Source: Muribaculaceae bacterium (GTDB taxonomy: Bacteria; Bacteroidota; Bacteroidia; Bacteroidales; Muribaculaceae). From it: 32,035 nucleotides of DNA. Shown one piece after another: positions 1 through 9,732 of the stretch. Where the stretch lies: assembly GCA_022509105.1 (NCBI GenBank), contig JAFLTV010000018.1, positions 1 to 32,035 of the forward strand, given 5' to 3'. The position numbers were made by a program, and so were the translations under genes. The notes under the pieces are model-generated. The model saw only the letters and a list, made by a program, of their open reading frames with translations. It was not told the DNA's origin and did not search any database. Within the stretch, counting starts at the first letter, position 1; the number at the start of each line of letters is the position of its first letter.

Positions 1-822
1 GCCTTGACGGTGAAAAGCGTCACCTATGTTTTCGATCTGTTTTTAAAAAACTTCAATGAGATAAGAAAGGATTTCCGTTTGCTTACAAAGGGGAGGAAAT
101 CGGCCGGAATACCCAAATCTACAAGAATTATAGGCAATGACAATTCAAAACGGCAGCTTGTTTTCATAGAGGAGGGAGCCGAGGTGGAATGTATCACAAT
201 CAATGTCAAAAACGGCCCTGTTTATATCGGAAAGAACAGCAATATAATGGAGGGATCCACTCTGCGAGGTCCGTTGGCTGTATGTGAAGAATCTGAAGTG
301 AGGATGGGGGCTAAGATTTATGGTGGCACCACAATAGGTCCGCATTGTAAAGTCGGAGGAGAAGTCAACAATGTTATATTCTGGGGATATAGCAACAAAG
401 CCCACGACGGATATTTGGGTAATGCCGTGATCGGAGAATGGTGTAACATCGGAGCCGGCGTAAACGCTTCCAATTTAAAGAATGATTATTCATTGGTGAG
501 AGTGTGGAATTATCACACCCAGTCGTTTATGCGCACAAATCTTCAGTTTTGCGGTTTGATAATGGGCGATCATAGCAAAATAGGTATAAACACCATGGTG
601 AATACTGCGACAGTGATAGGTGTCGGAGTTAATCTGCATGGATGCGGATTTCCCCGCACATTTGTGAGCAACTTCAGTGAGGGGAGTCCGAATTCGGGTT
701 TCACCAAGGTGAGTCTTAAAAAATTCTATGAAACGGCCGATCGGGTGATGGCTCGCCGTCAAAAGACAATGGATAGGAAAGAGAAGGAAATTTACGAAGA
801 AATTTACGAAAAGTTTGTATAA
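1..822 (+). CDS. GlmU-family left-handed beta-helix protein, 5' truncated
   Basis: This is the C-terminal part of a protein whose frame is open from base 1, so the true start lies before the window. About 273 residues are visible. The middle carries the hexapeptide-type turns of a left-handed beta-helix (for example GPVYIGKN, GTTIGPHCKVGGEVNN, NAVIGEWCNIGAGV, GDHSKIGINTM). This pattern is shared by acyltransferases and the C-terminal domain of GlmU. It resembles, from memory, the roughly 390-residue Bacteroidales protein annotated as GlmU family or putative sugar nucleotidyltransferase, whose N-terminal part would precede this window. Its last codons overlap the -33 box of the str promoter. 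Substrate is unknown; a sugar-nucleotide or acyltransfer role is inference from the fold. Confidence 0.85.
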   Translation, partial: ALTVKSVTYVFDLFLKNFNEIRKDFRLLTKGRKSAGIPKSTRIIGNDNSKRQLVFIEEGAEVECITINVKNGPVYIGKNSNIMEGSTLRGPLAVCEESEVRMGAKIYGGTTIGPHCKVGGEVNNVIFWGYSNKAHDGYLGNAVIGEWCNIGAGVNASNLKNDYSLVRVWNYHTQSFMRTNLQFCGLIMGDHSKIGINTMVNTATVIGVGVNLHGCGFPRTFVSNFSEGSPNSGFTKVSLKKFYETADRVMARRQKTMDRKEKEIYEEIYEKFV

Positions 823-845
823 GACTCTTATTTTCATTATCTTTG
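814..845 (+). promoter_or_regulatory. str/ribosomal cluster promoter (Bacteroidota sigma-ABfr type)
   Basis: A TTTG at 814-817 and TATCTTTG at 838-845 are separated by exactly 20 bases. This matches the Bacteroidota primary promoter consensus TTTG-N19-21-TAnnTTTG. The -33 box lies inside the last codons of the preceding beta-helix gene. Transcription would start near 852, leaving a leader of about 130 bases before rpsL. Confidence 0.85.
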
Positions 846-879
846 CGAAACAATTGAGAGGGTGAAAGCCAAATTATGT

Positions 880-910
880 CGCTAAATAACTGACAGTTAG
901 TTGTTTAGTG
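880..910 (+). promoter_or_regulatory. Hairpin in the rpsL leader
   Basis: Bases 880-891 pair with 899-910 around the 7-base loop GACAGTT, giving a 12-bp stem with two G-U pairs. A short T-run (914-918) follows a few bases later, so it could act as a weak attenuator or a protein-binding site in the str leader. The structure is seen in the sequence; the function is inference. Confidence 0.55.
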
Positions 911-983
911 TCATTTTTCGGGTGTAATTCAATCAATGGTAAAAACAGGAAACAATAACAATTAACAAATACAGCGACAAAGA

Positions 984-1367
984 ATGCCAACTATTCAACA
1001 ATTAGTAAGAAAAGGTCGTGTAGCACTTGAAGACAAGAGCAAGAGCCCGGCTTTGGATTCATGTCCTCAGCGCCGCGGTGTTTGTGTACGTGTATACACA
1101 ACGACACCGAAAAAGCCTAATTCGGCAATGCGTAAAGTTGCGCGTGTGCGCCTCACAAATGGTAAGGAGGTAAACTCCTATATCCCGGGAGAAGGTCACA
1201 ACCTGCAGGAACACTCCATCGTTATGGTGCGTGGTGGTCGTGTTAAAGATTTGCCCGGAGTGCGTTACCACATCGTACGCGGCACACTTGACACAGCAGG
1301 CGTGCAGGGTAGAACCCAAAGACGCTCCAAATATGGTGCGAAACGTCCGAAGGCTGCTAAGAAATAA
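984..1367 (+). CDS. rpsL: 30S ribosomal protein S12
   Basis: S12 lies at the decoding centre of the 30S subunit and monitors codon-anticodon pairing. The 127-residue product has the family signatures [10 protein letters not shown] and [13 protein letters not shown]. Numbering matches E. coli. Lys43 and Lys88, the main sites of streptomycin-resistance substitutions, are both the sensitive wild-type residue, and Asp89 (beta-methylthiolation site in E. coli) is present. It is the first gene of the str block, preceded by an A-rich leader without a Shine-Dalgarno sequence. A 103-base structured spacer separates it from rpsG. Confidence 0.98.
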   Translation: MPTIQQLVRKGRVALEDKSKSPALDSCPQRRGVCVRVYTTTPKKPNSAMRKVARVRLTNGKEVNSYIPGEGHNLQEHSIVMVRGGRVKDLPGVRYHIVRGTLDTAGVQGRTQRRSKYGAKRPKAAKK

Positions 1368-1380
1368 GCAGGCTGACTAA

Positions 1381-1433
1381 CGGCTTCCCGATGAAGCCGG
1401 GGTTGAGTAAACCGAAGCGAGAGAGCTCCGGTT
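1381..1433 (+). promoter_or_regulatory. Tandem hairpins in the rpsL-rpsG spacer
   Basis: A perfect 7-bp hairpin (1381-1387 with 1393-1399, loop CCGAT) is followed by a second stem. In the second, 1410-1414 pair with 1429-1433 and, after one mismatch, 1416-1418 pair with 1425-1427. In E. coli the S12-S7 intercistronic RNA is the target by which S7 represses the str operon. A similar role here is inference, since I cannot compare the binding site in detail. Confidence 0.5.
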
Positions 1434-1470
1434 GAAGATCTCAAAAACAACCGTTTAATTATTTAAAACA

Positions 1471-1947
1471 ATGAGAAAAGCTAAACCAAAAAAGAGGGTT
1501 ATATTGCCCGATCCTGTGTTCCACGACGTAAGAGTGACAAAATTCGTGAACCATCTCATGTACGACGGTAAAAAGAACACAGCATATACAATCTTTTATA
1601 CGGCTTTGGAGACCGTGAAGGCCAAAATGCCGAATGAAGAAAGAAGCGCGCTTGATATCTGGAAAAAGGCGCTTGAAAACATTACTCCGCAAGTGGAGGT
1701 TAAATCTCGTCGCGTCGGGGGTGCAACATTCCAGGTCCCTACAGAAATCAGACCCGACCGCAAGGAATCAATATCAATGAAAAATCTCATCCAATATGCT
1801 CGCAAGCGTGGTGGCAAAACTATGGCCGACAAACTTGCAGCCGAAATCGTAGATGCTTTTAACGACCAGGGTGGTGCATTCAAGAGAAAAGAGGATATGC
1901 ACCGTATGGCTGAAGCTAACCGCGCTTTCGCTCATTTCAGATTTTAA
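1471..1947 (+). CDS. rpsG: 30S ribosomal protein S7
   Basis: S7 is a primary 16S rRNA-binding protein that nucleates assembly of the 30S head and lines the E site. The 158-residue product shows the N-terminal LPDPVFHD motif (residues 12-19), the helical core NHLMYDGKK, the QVPTEIRP hairpin region, and the C-terminal [13 protein letters not shown]. Length is normal for the family. It sits between rpsL and fusA, with only 18 bases to fusA. In E. coli S7 is the autogenous repressor of this operon; the hairpins just upstream make that worth testing here. Confidence 0.98.
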   Translation: MRKAKPKKRVILPDPVFHDVRVTKFVNHLMYDGKKNTAYTIFYTALETVKAKMPNEERSALDIWKKALENITPQVEVKSRRVGGATFQVPTEIRPDRKESISMKNLIQYARKRGGKTMADKLAAEIVDAFNDQGGAFKRKEDMHRMAEANRAFAHFRF

Positions 1948-1965
1948 AATTGATATAAGTCACAA

Positions 1966-4089
1966 ATGGCAAAACACGAAGATCTAAATTTGACCCGTAA
2001 TATCGGTATCATGGCCCACATCGATGCCGGTAAAACGACTACTTCAGAACGTATATTGTTCTACACCGGTCTTACCCATAAGATCGGCGAGGTGCATGAT
2101 GGCGCAGCCACAATGGACTGGATGGAACAGGAGCAGGAGAGAGGTATCACAATCACTTCTGCCGCCACAACAACATTCTGGAAATACAACGGGGACAAAT
2201 ATAAAATCAATCTTATAGACACTCCGGGACACGTAGACTTCACCGTAGAGGTGGAACGCTCTTTGCGTGTGCTCGACGGTGCTGTCGCAGCTTTCTGTGC
2301 TGTAGGCGGTGTTGAACCCCAGAGTGAAACAGTCTGGAGACAGGCTGATAAATATAATGTGCCCAGAATTGGTTACGTCAATAAAATGGACCGTTCTGGC
2401 GCTAATTTCTATGAAGTAGTGCGCCAAGTCCGTGAGGTGTTAGGCGCAAACCCGCTTCCCATTCAAATTCCGATCGGAGCCGAAGAATCTTTCAAGGGCG
2501 TGGTTGACCTCGTTACCATGAAAGCCATCTTCTGGCACGATGAAACAATGGGAGCTGAATATGAGGTGGCTGAAATTCCGGCTAATCTTCTCCCGGAAGC
2601 TGAAGAATGGAGAGATAAAATGCTCGAAACTTTGGCGGAGATAGATGAAAACCTCATGGAAAAATATTTCGACGACCCGACCACAATCACGGAGGAAGAG
2701 ATCAAGGCTGCGATACGTAAGGCTACGCTGTCTATGGCTGTGAATCCCATGATTTGTGGTTCTTCTTTTAAGAATAAGGGCGTGCAGACTCTGCTGGATG
2801 CAGTTTGCGCTTATCTTCCCTCACCGGAGGATGCGGGCATAGTGGAAGGTCACTCTGTGGATGATTCTGATAAGATCGAGACACGCGAACCTTCACCTGA
2901 AGCTCCTATGTGTGCTCTTGCATTCAAGATTGCCACAGATCCCTATGTGGGCAGATTGTGCTTCTTCCGTGTGTATTCAGGAGAAATGAACTCCGGAAGC
3001 TACGTGCTTAACACACGCTCCGGAAAGAAAGAAAGAGTTTCACGCCTCTTCCAGATGCATTCCAACAAGCAAAATCCGAAAGAAGTGATAGGTTGCGGCG
3101 ATATAGGTGCCGGAGTCGGTTTCAAGGATATCCGCACAGGCGATACCCTTTGCGACGAAAATGCACCTATAGTGCTTGAATCAATGGAATTCCCGGATCC
3201 GGTAATCGGTATTGCAGTGGAACCAAAGACTCAGAAAGACCTTGACAAGCTTGGAGTTGGTCTTCAGAAGCTTGCTGAGGAAGATCCTACTTTCCGTGTG
3301 GAGACAAATGAAGAAACCGGCCAGACAGTGATCAGCGGTATGGGTGAGCTTCACCTGGATATCATCATCGACCGTCTGCGCAGGGAATTCAAGGTAGAAT
3401 GTAATCAAGGACGTCCGCAGGTAACGTATAAAGAAGCCATTACCAAACCGGTGGAACTTCGTGAAGTATTCAAGAAGCAAACCGGCGGACGTGGTAAATT
3501 CGCCGATATCATTGTAAGGATTGAGCCTGTAGATGATGATTTCGAAGGAAATCTTCAGTTTGTGGATGAAGTGAAGGGTGGCAACGTTCCTAAGGAATAT
3601 ATACCGTCGGTGCAGAAAGGTTTCCAGACCGCAATGCGAAACGGAGTCTTGGCCGGCTATCCTGTAGAACGTCTGAAGGTTACTCTGCTCGATGGAAGCT
3701 ACCATCCTGTAGACTCCGATCAATTGTCGTTTGAGCTTTGTGCCATCCAGGCTTTCAAGAAGGGCAGCGAAAAGGCCGGCCCGGTATTGATGGAGCCTAT
3801 CATGAAGATAGAGGTCGTTACCCCGGAGGAATCAATGGGTGATGTAATCGGCGACTTAAACAAGCGTCGTGGACAGGTTGAGGGTATGGAAACAAGCAGA
3901 AGCGGAGCTCGTATTGTTAAGGCAAAAGCGCCTCTTGCTGAAATGTTTGGATATGTGACAGCATTGAGAACCATCACCTCCGGCCGCGCCACAAGCACCA
4001 TGTCATTCAGCCATTATGCCGAAGTCAGCAATTCAATAGCTAAAAATGTATTGACTGAAGTGCAAGGCAGAGTTGATTTATTGAAATAA
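1966..4089 (+). CDS. fusA: Elongation factor G (canonical)
   Basis: EF-G is the GTPase that drives tRNA-mRNA translocation and, with RRF, ribosome recycling. The 707-residue protein has intact G motifs: AHIDAGKTT (residues 17-25), switch I ERGITIT (58-64), DTPGHVDF with the catalytic His89 (85-92), and NKMD (139-142). The domain IV tip loop YHPVDSD is also present. Tight spacing to rpsG and rpsJ (16 bases) shows co-transcription. No tuf gene follows, unlike the enterobacterial str operon. It is the functional contrast to the EF-G paralogue at 29128-31284, which lacks several of these residues. Confidence 0.98.
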   Translation: MAKHEDLNLTRNIGIMAHIDAGKTTTSERILFYTGLTHKIGEVHDGAATMDWMEQEQERGITITSAATTTFWKYNGDKYKINLIDTPGHVDFTVEVERSLRVLDGAVAAFCAVGGVEPQSETVWRQADKYNVPRIGYVNKMDRSGANFYEVVRQVREVLGANPLPIQIPIGAEESFKGVVDLVTMKAIFWHDETMGAEYEVAEIPANLLPEAEEWRDKMLETLAEIDENLMEKYFDDPTTITEEEIKAAIRKATLSMAVNPMICGSSFKNKGVQTLLDAVCAYLPSPEDAGIVEGHSVDDSDKIETREPSPEAPMCALAFKIATDPYVGRLCFFRVYSGEMNSGSYVLNTRSGKKERVSRLFQMHSNKQNPKEVIGCGDIGAGVGFKDIRTGDTLCDENAPIVLESMEFPDPVIGIAVEPKTQKDLDKLGVGLQKLAEEDPTFRVETNEETGQTVISGMGELHLDIIIDRLRREFKVECNQGRPQVTYKEAITKPVELREVFKKQTGGRGKFADIIVRIEPVDDDFEGNLQFVDEVKGGNVPKEYIPSVQKGFQTAMRNGVLAGYPVERLKVTLLDGSYHPVDSDQLSFELCAIQAFKKGSEKAGPVLMEPIMKIEVVTPEESMGDVIGDLNKRRGQVEGMETSRSGARIVKAKAPLAEMFGYVTALRTITSGRATSTMSFSHYAEVSNSIAKNVLTEVQGRVDLLK

Positions 4090-4105
4090 AAATTTATAAC
4101 CTTAT

Positions 4106-4411
4106 ATGAACCAAAAAATCAGAATCAAACTCAAATCTTACGATCATAACCTGGTTGACAAGTCAGCCGAAAAGATCGTAAAGACTGTGAAGTCAACCGG
4201 TGCTGTGGTTAGTGGTCCGATACCGTTGCCCACCCACAAGCGCATATTTACGGTTAACCGTTCAACATTCGTCAACAAAAAAAGTCGTGAACAATTCCAG
4301 CTTTCAAGCTATCAGAGACTGATCGACATCTACAGCTCGACAACAAAGACTGTAGACGCTCTCATGAAGCTCGAATTGCCCAGCGGCGTAGACGTAAGTA
4401 TAAAAGTCTAA
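4106..4411 (+). CDS. rpsJ: 30S ribosomal protein S10
   Basis: S10 binds the 30S head and, as NusE, joins NusB in transcription antitermination. The 101-residue product has the conserved N-terminal strand [10 protein letters not shown] and the long loop [12 protein letters not shown] (about residues 42-53), with length near the E. coli protein (103). It opens the S10 segment but sits only 16 bases after fusA, so the str and S10 groups look like one transcript. I see no separate promoter before it. Confidence 0.97.
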   Translation: MNQKIRIKLKSYDHNLVDKSAEKIVKTVKSTGAVVSGPIPLPTHKRIFTVNRSTFVNKKSREQFQLSSYQRLIDIYSSTTKTVDALMKLELPSGVDVSIKV

Positions 4412-4439
4412 ACATTAATTTTTTTAAACAATACAAGAA

Positions 4440-5057
4440 ATGCCAGGATTATTAGGAAAGAAAATCGGAATGACATCCGTTTTCAGTGCCGACGGAAAGA
4501 ATATTCCGTGCACTGTTATCGAAGTGGGTCCTTGTGTTGTCACACAGCTAAAGACTGTCGAGAAAGATGGTTATGAGGCAGTGCAGGTAGGTTTCCAGGA
4601 AAAGAAAGAGAAACACACCAACAAAGCAGAAGCCGGCCATTTTGCAAAGGCAGGAGTGACACCTCAAAGACACTTGGCTGAGTTCAAATCATTTGAGACC
4701 AAGCCTGAACTTGGCAGCACATTAACAGTAGACCTCTTCCAGGAAGGTGGTTTTGTTGATGTGATCGGCACAAGCAAGGGTAAAGGTTTCCAGGGTGTTG
4801 TTAAACGCCACGGATTTGGTGGTGTAGGTCAGCAGACACATGGTCAGCACAACAGACTGCGTGCTCCGGGTTCAATAGGAGCATGTTCATATCCTGCTAA
4901 AGTGTTCAAGGGTCTCCGCATGGCAGGCCACATGGGCAATGACAGGGTTACTGTGCAAAACCTTCAGGTTATCAAGGTGCTCCCGGAGCATAATTTGTTA
5001 GTGATTAAAGGGTCGATTCCAGGCCATAAAGGTTCAATTGTTTTGGTTGAGAAATAA
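4440..5057 (+). CDS. rplC: 50S ribosomal protein L3
   Basis: L3 is an early assembly protein of the 50S subunit whose loop reaches toward the peptidyl transferase centre. The 205-residue sequence begins [12 protein letters not shown] and carries the signature [20 protein letters not shown] in its C-terminal half plus the loop [13 protein letters not shown]. Length is normal. The stop TAA overlaps the next start in the arrangement TAATG at 5055-5059, so rplC and rplD are probably translationally coupled. Confidence 0.98.
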   Translation: MPGLLGKKIGMTSVFSADGKNIPCTVIEVGPCVVTQLKTVEKDGYEAVQVGFQEKKEKHTNKAEAGHFAKAGVTPQRHLAEFKSFETKPELGSTLTVDLFQEGGFVDVIGTSKGKGFQGVVKRHGFGGVGQQTHGQHNRLRAPGSIGACSYPAKVFKGLRMAGHMGNDRVTVQNLQVIKVLPEHNLLVIKGSIPGHKGSIVLVEK

Positions 5058-5692
5058 TGGAAGTAGCAGTTTATAACATAAAAGGAGAAGACACCGGTCG
5101 TAAAGTTACTTTAAACGACGAAGTGTTTGCCCGCGACTTAACCGAAGGCAACGCGGATCATACCCTCTATCTTGATATCAAACAATATCTTGGTAATCAA
5201 CGTCAGGGAACTCACAAGAGTAAGGAAAGAAGCGAAATAGCCGGTTCAACCCGCAAGCTTGGTCGTCAGAAAGGTGGCGGCGGTGCTCGTAGAGGTGACA
5301 TCAACTCACCGCTTTTGAAAGGCGGTGGCCGTGTATTCGGACCGCGTCCCCGCGATTATCGCACAAAACTCAACAAGAAGATGAAACAGCTCGCACGCAA
5401 GATCGCTTTGACTTCAAAGGCTAATAAAGGCGTGGTTATGGTTGTTGAAAACTTCAATTTTGACAAACCGTGCACTAAAGATTGGATGAAGATCGCAAAG
5501 AGCTTCAAAGTTAATGAAAAGAAGACTCTTCTTGTAATGAACGATCTCGACAAAAATCTCCTTCTCTCAGTGAGAAATGTGCCCAATGCTTTAATGGTTC
5601 AGGCAATGGATCTTAACGCATACACAGTGCTCAATACAGAAGCTATCCTTATGACAGAAGGTAGTGTAGAAGTGATAAATGAAAATTTCTAA
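5057..5692 (+). CDS. rplD: 50S ribosomal protein L4
   Basis: L4 binds 23S rRNA domain I and extends a loop to the exit-tunnel constriction. The 211-residue product shows the basic tunnel loop ([18 protein letters not shown], about residues 65-85, then [13 protein letters not shown]). The C-terminal Rossmann-like part includes [17 protein letters not shown]. It starts on the last base of the rplC stop codon. In E. coli L4 autoregulates the S10 operon through a leader; no comparable leader is evident here because rpsJ directly follows fusA. Confidence 0.97.
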   Translation: MEVAVYNIKGEDTGRKVTLNDEVFARDLTEGNADHTLYLDIKQYLGNQRQGTHKSKERSEIAGSTRKLGRQKGGGGARRGDINSPLLKGGGRVFGPRPRDYRTKLNKKMKQLARKIALTSKANKGVVMVVENFNFDKPCTKDWMKIAKSFKVNEKKTLLVMNDLDKNLLLSVRNVPNALMVQAMDLNAYTVLNTEAILMTEGSVEVINENF

Positions 5693-5696
5693 GCCT

Positions 5697-5703
5697 AAAG
5701 GAG
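5697..5703 (+). promoter_or_regulatory. Strong Shine-Dalgarno site for rplW
   Basis: AAAGGAG lies 7 bases before the rplW ATG at 5711, the ideal distance. Most other starts in this window have A-rich leaders with no such motif, as expected for Bacteroidota, so this is an exception. Confidence 0.6.
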
Positions 5704-5710
5704 TAAAGAT

Positions 5711-6001
5711 ATGGAAATTAAGATTAAACCGATAGTAACGGAGAAGGCCAACGCCTATAGCGAAAAGCAGAATTGCTACACCTTCGCCGTGTCTCCCGAG
5801 GCTAACAAATTTCAGATCAAAGACCTCGTAGAGAAAATTTATAATGTCCGCGTAGACAAAGTGAACACAGCTTACTATGCAGGCAAGAGAAAACAACGCT
5901 GGACCAAGGCCGGCCTCATCAAAGGACGTAAACCGTCGTTTAAGAAGGCATACGTAACAGTGGCCAAAGGACAGAAGATTGACTATTTTAGCAACATTTA
6001 A
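5711..6001 (+). CDS. rplW: 50S ribosomal protein L23
   Basis: L23 sits at the polypeptide exit and in bacteria is the docking site for trigger factor and SRP. The 96-residue product has the family start [21 protein letters not shown] (positions about 5-25) and the basic loop [26 protein letters not shown] near the C-terminus, ending DYFSNI. Length is normal. It follows rplD by 18 bases and, unusually for this window, has a canonical Shine-Dalgarno sequence. Confidence 0.97.
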   Translation: MEIKIKPIVTEKANAYSEKQNCYTFAVSPEANKFQIKDLVEKIYNVRVDKVNTAYYAGKRKQRWTKAGLIKGRKPSFKKAYVTVAKGQKIDYFSNI

Positions 6002-6006
6002 AGAAA

Positions 6007-6876
6007 ATGGCAGTAAAGAAATTCAAGCCCGTAACACCCGGGCAAAGACACAAGGTTATTGGTGTGTTTCGCAATGAAATAGCCGTTAAAAATGCAGACG
6101 GCACTGCCACTGTGAAAAAAGTATCAAAGATCACACCAGAGAAATCTCTTACAGTTGGCAAACGTTCCACAGGTGGACGTAACTCTTCAGGACAATTGTC
6201 AGTCCGTTATCGTGGAGGTGGCCATAAGAGGAAATTGCGTCTCATAGACTTTAAGAGAAATAAAGACGGAGTACCCGCAATCGTAAAGACAATCGAGTAT
6301 GATCCCAATCGTTCGGCACGTATCGCGCTTCTTTATTACAAAGATGGCGATAAAGCTTATATGATTGCGCCAAACGGTTTGGAAGTAGGCCAGACAGTGA
6401 TGAGTGGAGCAGACGTTGCTCCTGAAGTAGGCAACACGCTTCCTTTGGCCAACATACCTGTAGGTACTCTTATCCATTGTATTGAACTGCGTCCGGGCCA
6501 AGGAGCTGCAATGGCACGCTCAGCCGGCACGTTTGCTCAGCTCACATCCCGTGAAGGGAACTATGCAATAATCAAATTACCTTCGGGCGAAACACGTAAA
6601 GTATTGCTTACTTGCCGTGCAACAATCGGTGTGGTAGGTAATTCAGAACACTCACTCGAATCAAGTGGTAAGGCCGGAAGAAGCCGCTGGTTGGGTCGCA
6701 GACCTCACAACCGTGGTGTTGTTATGAACCCGCATGATCACCCGATGGGTGGTGGTGAAGGTCGTCAGTCCGGTGGTCACCCGCGTTCACGTACAGGCTT
6801 GTATGCTAAGGGTCTGAAGACACGTTCACCGAAGAAACATTCTTCCAAGTATATAATTGAGAGAAGGAAAAAATAA
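6007..6876 (+). CDS. rplB: 50S ribosomal protein L2, with N-terminal insertion
   Basis: L2 is needed for subunit association and sits close to the peptidyl transferase centre. The C-terminal region has the conserved [12 protein letters not shown], with a histidine near residue 245 equivalent to E. coli His229. The core [19 protein letters not shown] and [13 protein letters not shown] are typical. At 289 residues it is about 15 longer than the Bacteroides and E. coli proteins (about 274). The extra sequence lies near residues 23-40 ([16 protein letters not shown]), before PEKSL. The frame is clean and the genes on both sides are normal, so I take it as a real insertion. Confidence 0.97.
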   Translation: MAVKKFKPVTPGQRHKVIGVFRNEIAVKNADGTATVKKVSKITPEKSLTVGKRSTGGRNSSGQLSVRYRGGGHKRKLRLIDFKRNKDGVPAIVKTIEYDPNRSARIALLYYKDGDKAYMIAPNGLEVGQTVMSGADVAPEVGNTLPLANIPVGTLIHCIELRPGQGAAMARSAGTFAQLTSREGNYAIIKLPSGETRKVLLTCRATIGVVGNSEHSLESSGKAGRSRWLGRRPHNRGVVMNPHDHPMGGGEGRQSGGHPRSRTGLYAKGLKTRSPKKHSSKYIIERRKK

Positions 6877-6899
6877 AATTTGATTAAAAGCTGACAGAT

Positions 6900-7169
6900 A
6901 TGAGTCGTTCATTAAAGAAAGGACCTTTTATAAGTGTAAAACTCGAGAAGAAGGTGGCTGATATGGATGCCAGTGGCAAAAAGTCGGTAATCAAGACTTG
7001 GAGCCGTGCATCAATGATCTCCCCGGATTTCGTGGGACACACATTTGCCGTACACAACGGTAATAAGTTCATTCCGGTCTATGTGACTGAAAATATGGTG
7101 GGCCATAAGTTGGGCGAATTCGCACCGACACGCACATTCCGTGGCCATGCCGGAAATAAAAAGAAATAA
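6900..7169 (+). CDS. rpsS: 30S ribosomal protein S19
   Basis: S19 is in the 30S head and contacts A-site tRNA and the central bridge. The 89-residue product has [10 protein letters not shown] at the N-terminus, [23 protein letters not shown] in the middle (about residues 32-54), and [20 protein letters not shown] near the C-terminus. Length is normal. It follows rplB by 23 bases and precedes rplV by 53 bases within the S10 group. Confidence 0.98.
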   Translation: MSRSLKKGPFISVKLEKKVADMDASGKKSVIKTWSRASMISPDFVGHTFAVHNGNKFIPVYVTENMVGHKLGEFAPTRTFRGHAGNKKK

Positions 7170-7222
7170 TGGCGTCTTGACGCGATAAATAAAGTCTAAA
7201 ACAAGTAAGAAAAAATTCACAA

Positions 7223-7621
7223 ATGGGTGTAAGAAAAAGAGAAGCAGCAAACGCCATTAAAGATGCTCGCAAGAGTGAATATTTCGCTAAGCTGCGTAAT
7301 GTGCCCTCGTCTCCCAGAAAGATGCGTCTGGTGGTCGATATGATCCGCGGACAAGAGGCTTTCAAAGCACTTGGAATTCTGAAGTTTTCCAACAAGGAGG
7401 CTGCAAGAAGGGTAGAGAAACTGCTCCGTTCGGCTATTGCCAACTGGGAACAGAAAAACGAGAGAAAGGCTGAAGCCGACGAACTTTATGTAAAGACAGT
7501 GTTTGTAGACGCAGCTCCTATGCTGAAAAGATTGCGTCCCGCACCTCAGGGAAGAGGTTACAGGATTCGCAAACGTTCAAACCATGTCACAATATATGTC
7601 GACACAAAAACTAACAAATAA
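7223..7621 (+). CDS. rplV: 50S ribosomal protein L22
   Basis: L22 binds all six domains of 23S rRNA and its hairpin lines the exit-tunnel constriction. The 132-residue product contains [15 protein letters not shown] (from about residue 29), [13 protein letters not shown], and the C-terminal hairpin region [20 protein letters not shown]. It has an N-terminal extension of about 15 residues relative to E. coli (110), common in Bacteroidota. The upstream leader is A-rich without a Shine-Dalgarno. Confidence 0.97.
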   Translation: MGVRKREAANAIKDARKSEYFAKLRNVPSSPRKMRLVVDMIRGQEAFKALGILKFSNKEAARRVEKLLRSAIANWEQKNERKAEADELYVKTVFVDAAPMLKRLRPAPQGRGYRIRKRSNHVTIYVDTKTNK

Positions 7622-7631
7622 TCTTTGAAAG

Positions 7632-8363
7632 ATGGGACAGAAAGTTAATCCAATTAGCAACCGTTTGGGCGTTATCCGCGGATGGGACTCCAACTGGTTC
7701 GGCGGTAAGAAATACGGCGAGACTCTTCTTGAAGACTCAGTGATCCGTAAATATCTCCGCACTCATCTTGCAAAGGCAAGTGTGTCGAAGATAATAATCG
7801 AGAGAACTCTTAAGAATGTGACAGTGACTATCTGCACAAGCCGTCCGGGTATGGTGATCGGCAAAGGCGGTAAGGATGTAGACATTCTCAAAGATGCCCT
7901 CAAGAAACTCACAGACAAGGATATTCAGATCAATATCCATGAAATCAAACGTCCGGAACTGGATGCTGAAATCGTAGCCACCAATATCGCTCGTCAGATT
8001 GAGAATAAAGTGGCCTACCGTAGAGCAGTCAAGATGGCCATCGCTTCCACAATGCGTATGGGAGCCGAGGGTATCAAAGTTCAGGTGAGCGGTCGTTTGA
8101 ACGGCGCTGAAATGGCTCGCAGCGAAATGTTTAAAGAGGGAAGAACTCCTCTTCACACATTGCGCGCTGATATTGACTACGCTATGGTGGAAGCTCTTAC
8201 TAAGGTAGGTATTATCGGTATCAAAGTATGGATCTGCCGTGGTGAAGTTTATGGTAAAAAAGAACTGACCCCCTCCTACGCAATCGGCCAGAAAGAAAGC
8301 GGACGTATTCAAGGCGGAGGTAGAAAAGGTGGTTTCAGAGGGAAAAAGAATAACAACCGTTAA
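7632..8363 (+). CDS. rpsC: 30S ribosomal protein S3
   Basis: S3 lies at the mRNA entry tunnel and takes part in helicase activity and decoding fidelity. The 243-residue product has the type 2 KH domain with the GxxG loop VIGKGG (residues 75-80), and the C-terminal half with [12 protein letters not shown] and [17 protein letters not shown] sequence (here [17 protein letters not shown]). The tail is basic and glycine-rich, ending RGKKNNNR. It follows rplV by 10 bases and precedes rplP by 13 bases. Confidence 0.98.
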   Translation: MGQKVNPISNRLGVIRGWDSNWFGGKKYGETLLEDSVIRKYLRTHLAKASVSKIIIERTLKNVTVTICTSRPGMVIGKGGKDVDILKDALKKLTDKDIQINIHEIKRPELDAEIVATNIARQIENKVAYRRAVKMAIASTMRMGAEGIKVQVSGRLNGAEMARSEMFKEGRTPLHTLRADIDYAMVEALTKVGIIGIKVWICRGEVYGKKELTPSYAIGQKESGRIQGGGRKGGFRGKKNNNR

Positions 8364-8376
8364 AAGAAATTGAGCC

Positions 8377-8808
8377 ATGTTACAACCTAAAAGAACCAAA
8401 TATCGTCGTTCGCAAAAAGGACGCATGAAAGGGGAGGCCCAGAGAGGCCACCAGCTTGCGTTCGGATCGTTCGGCATAAAGACACTTGAATCAAAATGGA
8501 TCACCGGTCGCCAGATAGAGGCGGCTCGTGTGGCAGTGACCCGCCACATGCAACGTCAAGGACAGATCTGGATCAGAATTTTCCCTGACAAACCTATCAC
8601 AAAGAAACCTGCCGAGGTGCGTATGGGTAAGGGTAAAGGTAATCCGGAAGGCTTCGTAGCGCCTGTGACTCCGGGACGTATCCTTATCGAAGTGGAAGGT
8701 GTTCCTTATGATGTGGCAAAAGAAGCTCTCCGTCTTGCAGCTCAAAAACTTCCTGTGACCACGAAGTTTATCGTAAGACGCGATTATGATGCTTCACAGA
8801 ATGCATAA
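8377..8808 (+). CDS. rplP: 50S ribosomal protein L16
   Basis: L16 contacts A-site tRNA and is added late in 50S assembly. The 143-residue product begins [19 protein letters not shown] and contains [24 protein letters not shown], and [15 protein letters not shown], all family signatures, at normal length. It sits in the canonical rpsC-rplP-rpmC order, 25 bases before rpmC. Confidence 0.98.
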   Translation: MLQPKRTKYRRSQKGRMKGEAQRGHQLAFGSFGIKTLESKWITGRQIEAARVAVTRHMQRQGQIWIRIFPDKPITKKPAEVRMGKGKGNPEGFVAPVTPGRILIEVEGVPYDVAKEALRLAAQKLPVTTKFIVRRDYDASQNA

Positions 8809-8833
8809 TATCATTAAGATATAATAAATAAAA

Positions 8834-9061
8834 ATGAAAAAGGAAGAAATCAAGGAATTAAGCATTCCGGAACTGCGGGCCCAGATAGAGGCAAGCGAGA
8901 AGGCTTATCGTGAATTGAAAGTAGCGCACGCGATCTCTCCCATTGACAATCCGGCGAAAATAACCAAAGACCGCCGTGAAATTGCCAGAATGAAGACTGT
9001 GTTGCGCCAGAAGGAGATTGAAGCCCAGAAGGCAGAAAAAGCAAATCCTTCTAATGTGTAA
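8834..9061 (+). CDS. rpmC: 50S ribosomal protein L29
   Basis: L29 is a small two-helix protein near the exit tunnel, next to L23. The 75-residue product has the helix-turn-helix pattern ELSIPELRAQIEASEKAYREL, then NPAKITKDRREIARMKTVL, the second matching the family motif for the RRxIARxxT helix. A short charged tail (EIEAQKAEKANPSNV) makes it slightly longer than E. coli (63). Its start follows an A-rich, Shine-Dalgarno-free leader. Confidence 0.96.
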   Translation: MKKEEIKELSIPELRAQIEASEKAYRELKVAHAISPIDNPAKITKDRREIARMKTVLRQKEIEAQKAEKANPSNV

Positions 9062-9083
9062 TGATTCTTTATTTTAAGAAAAG

Positions 9084-9344
9084 ATGGAAGAAAAACGTCA
9101 TTTGAGAAAAGAAAGAATCGGCGTGGTCTCAAGCAACAAATGCGACAAGACGATCACAGTCGAAATCAAGTGGAAGGAAAAACATCCTATCTACGGAAAG
9201 TTTGTCAATAAGACAAAGAAATATCACGCACACGACGAAAAGAACGAATGTTCTGTAGGCGATACTGTAAGGCTCATGGAAACAAGACCGTTGAGCAAAA
9301 CTAAGAGATGGAGATTGGTAGAAATAATTGAAAAAGTGAAGTAA
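9084..9344 (+). CDS. rpsQ: 30S ribosomal protein S17
   Basis: S17 is a primary 16S rRNA-binding OB-fold protein in the 30S body. The 86-residue product has [40 protein letters not shown], and the C-terminal [20 protein letters not shown], all typical. It is 22 bases after rpmC and only 2 bases before rplN. Confidence 0.97.
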   Translation: MEEKRHLRKERIGVVSSNKCDKTITVEIKWKEKHPIYGKFVNKTKKYHAHDEKNECSVGDTVRLMETRPLSKTKRWRLVEIIEKVK

Positions 9345-9346
9345 TC

Positions 9347-9712
9347 ATGATACAGGCTGAATCACGTCTCACAGTAGCAGACAATAGTGGAGCTAAAGAA
9401 GTGCTCTGCATCCATGTGCTTGGCGGCACAGGACGTCGTTATGCATCCTTAGGCGATGTGATCGTAGTGACAGTTAAGAGCACTATCCCGTCGTCTGATG
9501 TAAAGAAAGGCACAGTCTCAAAAGCGATCGTAGTAAGAACCAAGAAGGAAGTTAGACGTCCTGACGGCAGCTATATCCGTTTTGATGACAATGCTTGCGT
9601 ATTGTTAAACAACGCCGGTGAAATTCGCGGCACTCGTATCTTCGGACCTGTTGCGCGTGAACTTCGTAACACAAACATGAAGATTGTTTCGCTCGCGCCG
9701 GAAGTTCTTTAA
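9347..9712 (+). CDS. rplN: 50S ribosomal protein L14
   Basis: L14 forms intersubunit bridges and is the docking site for RsfS, which silences ribosomes. The 121-residue product starts [19 protein letters not shown] and contains the basic strand [22 protein letters not shown], then [13 protein letters not shown]. Length is the family norm (about 122). It starts 2 bases after the rpsQ stop, suggesting coupled translation. Confidence 0.98.
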   Translation: MIQAESRLTVADNSGAKEVLCIHVLGGTGRRYASLGDVIVVTVKSTIPSSDVKKGTVSKAIVVRTKKEVRRPDGSYIRFDDNACVLLNNAGEIRGTRIFGPVARELRNTNMKIVSLAPEVL

Positions 9713-9732
9713 ACATTTAAAAGACAGAAAAG

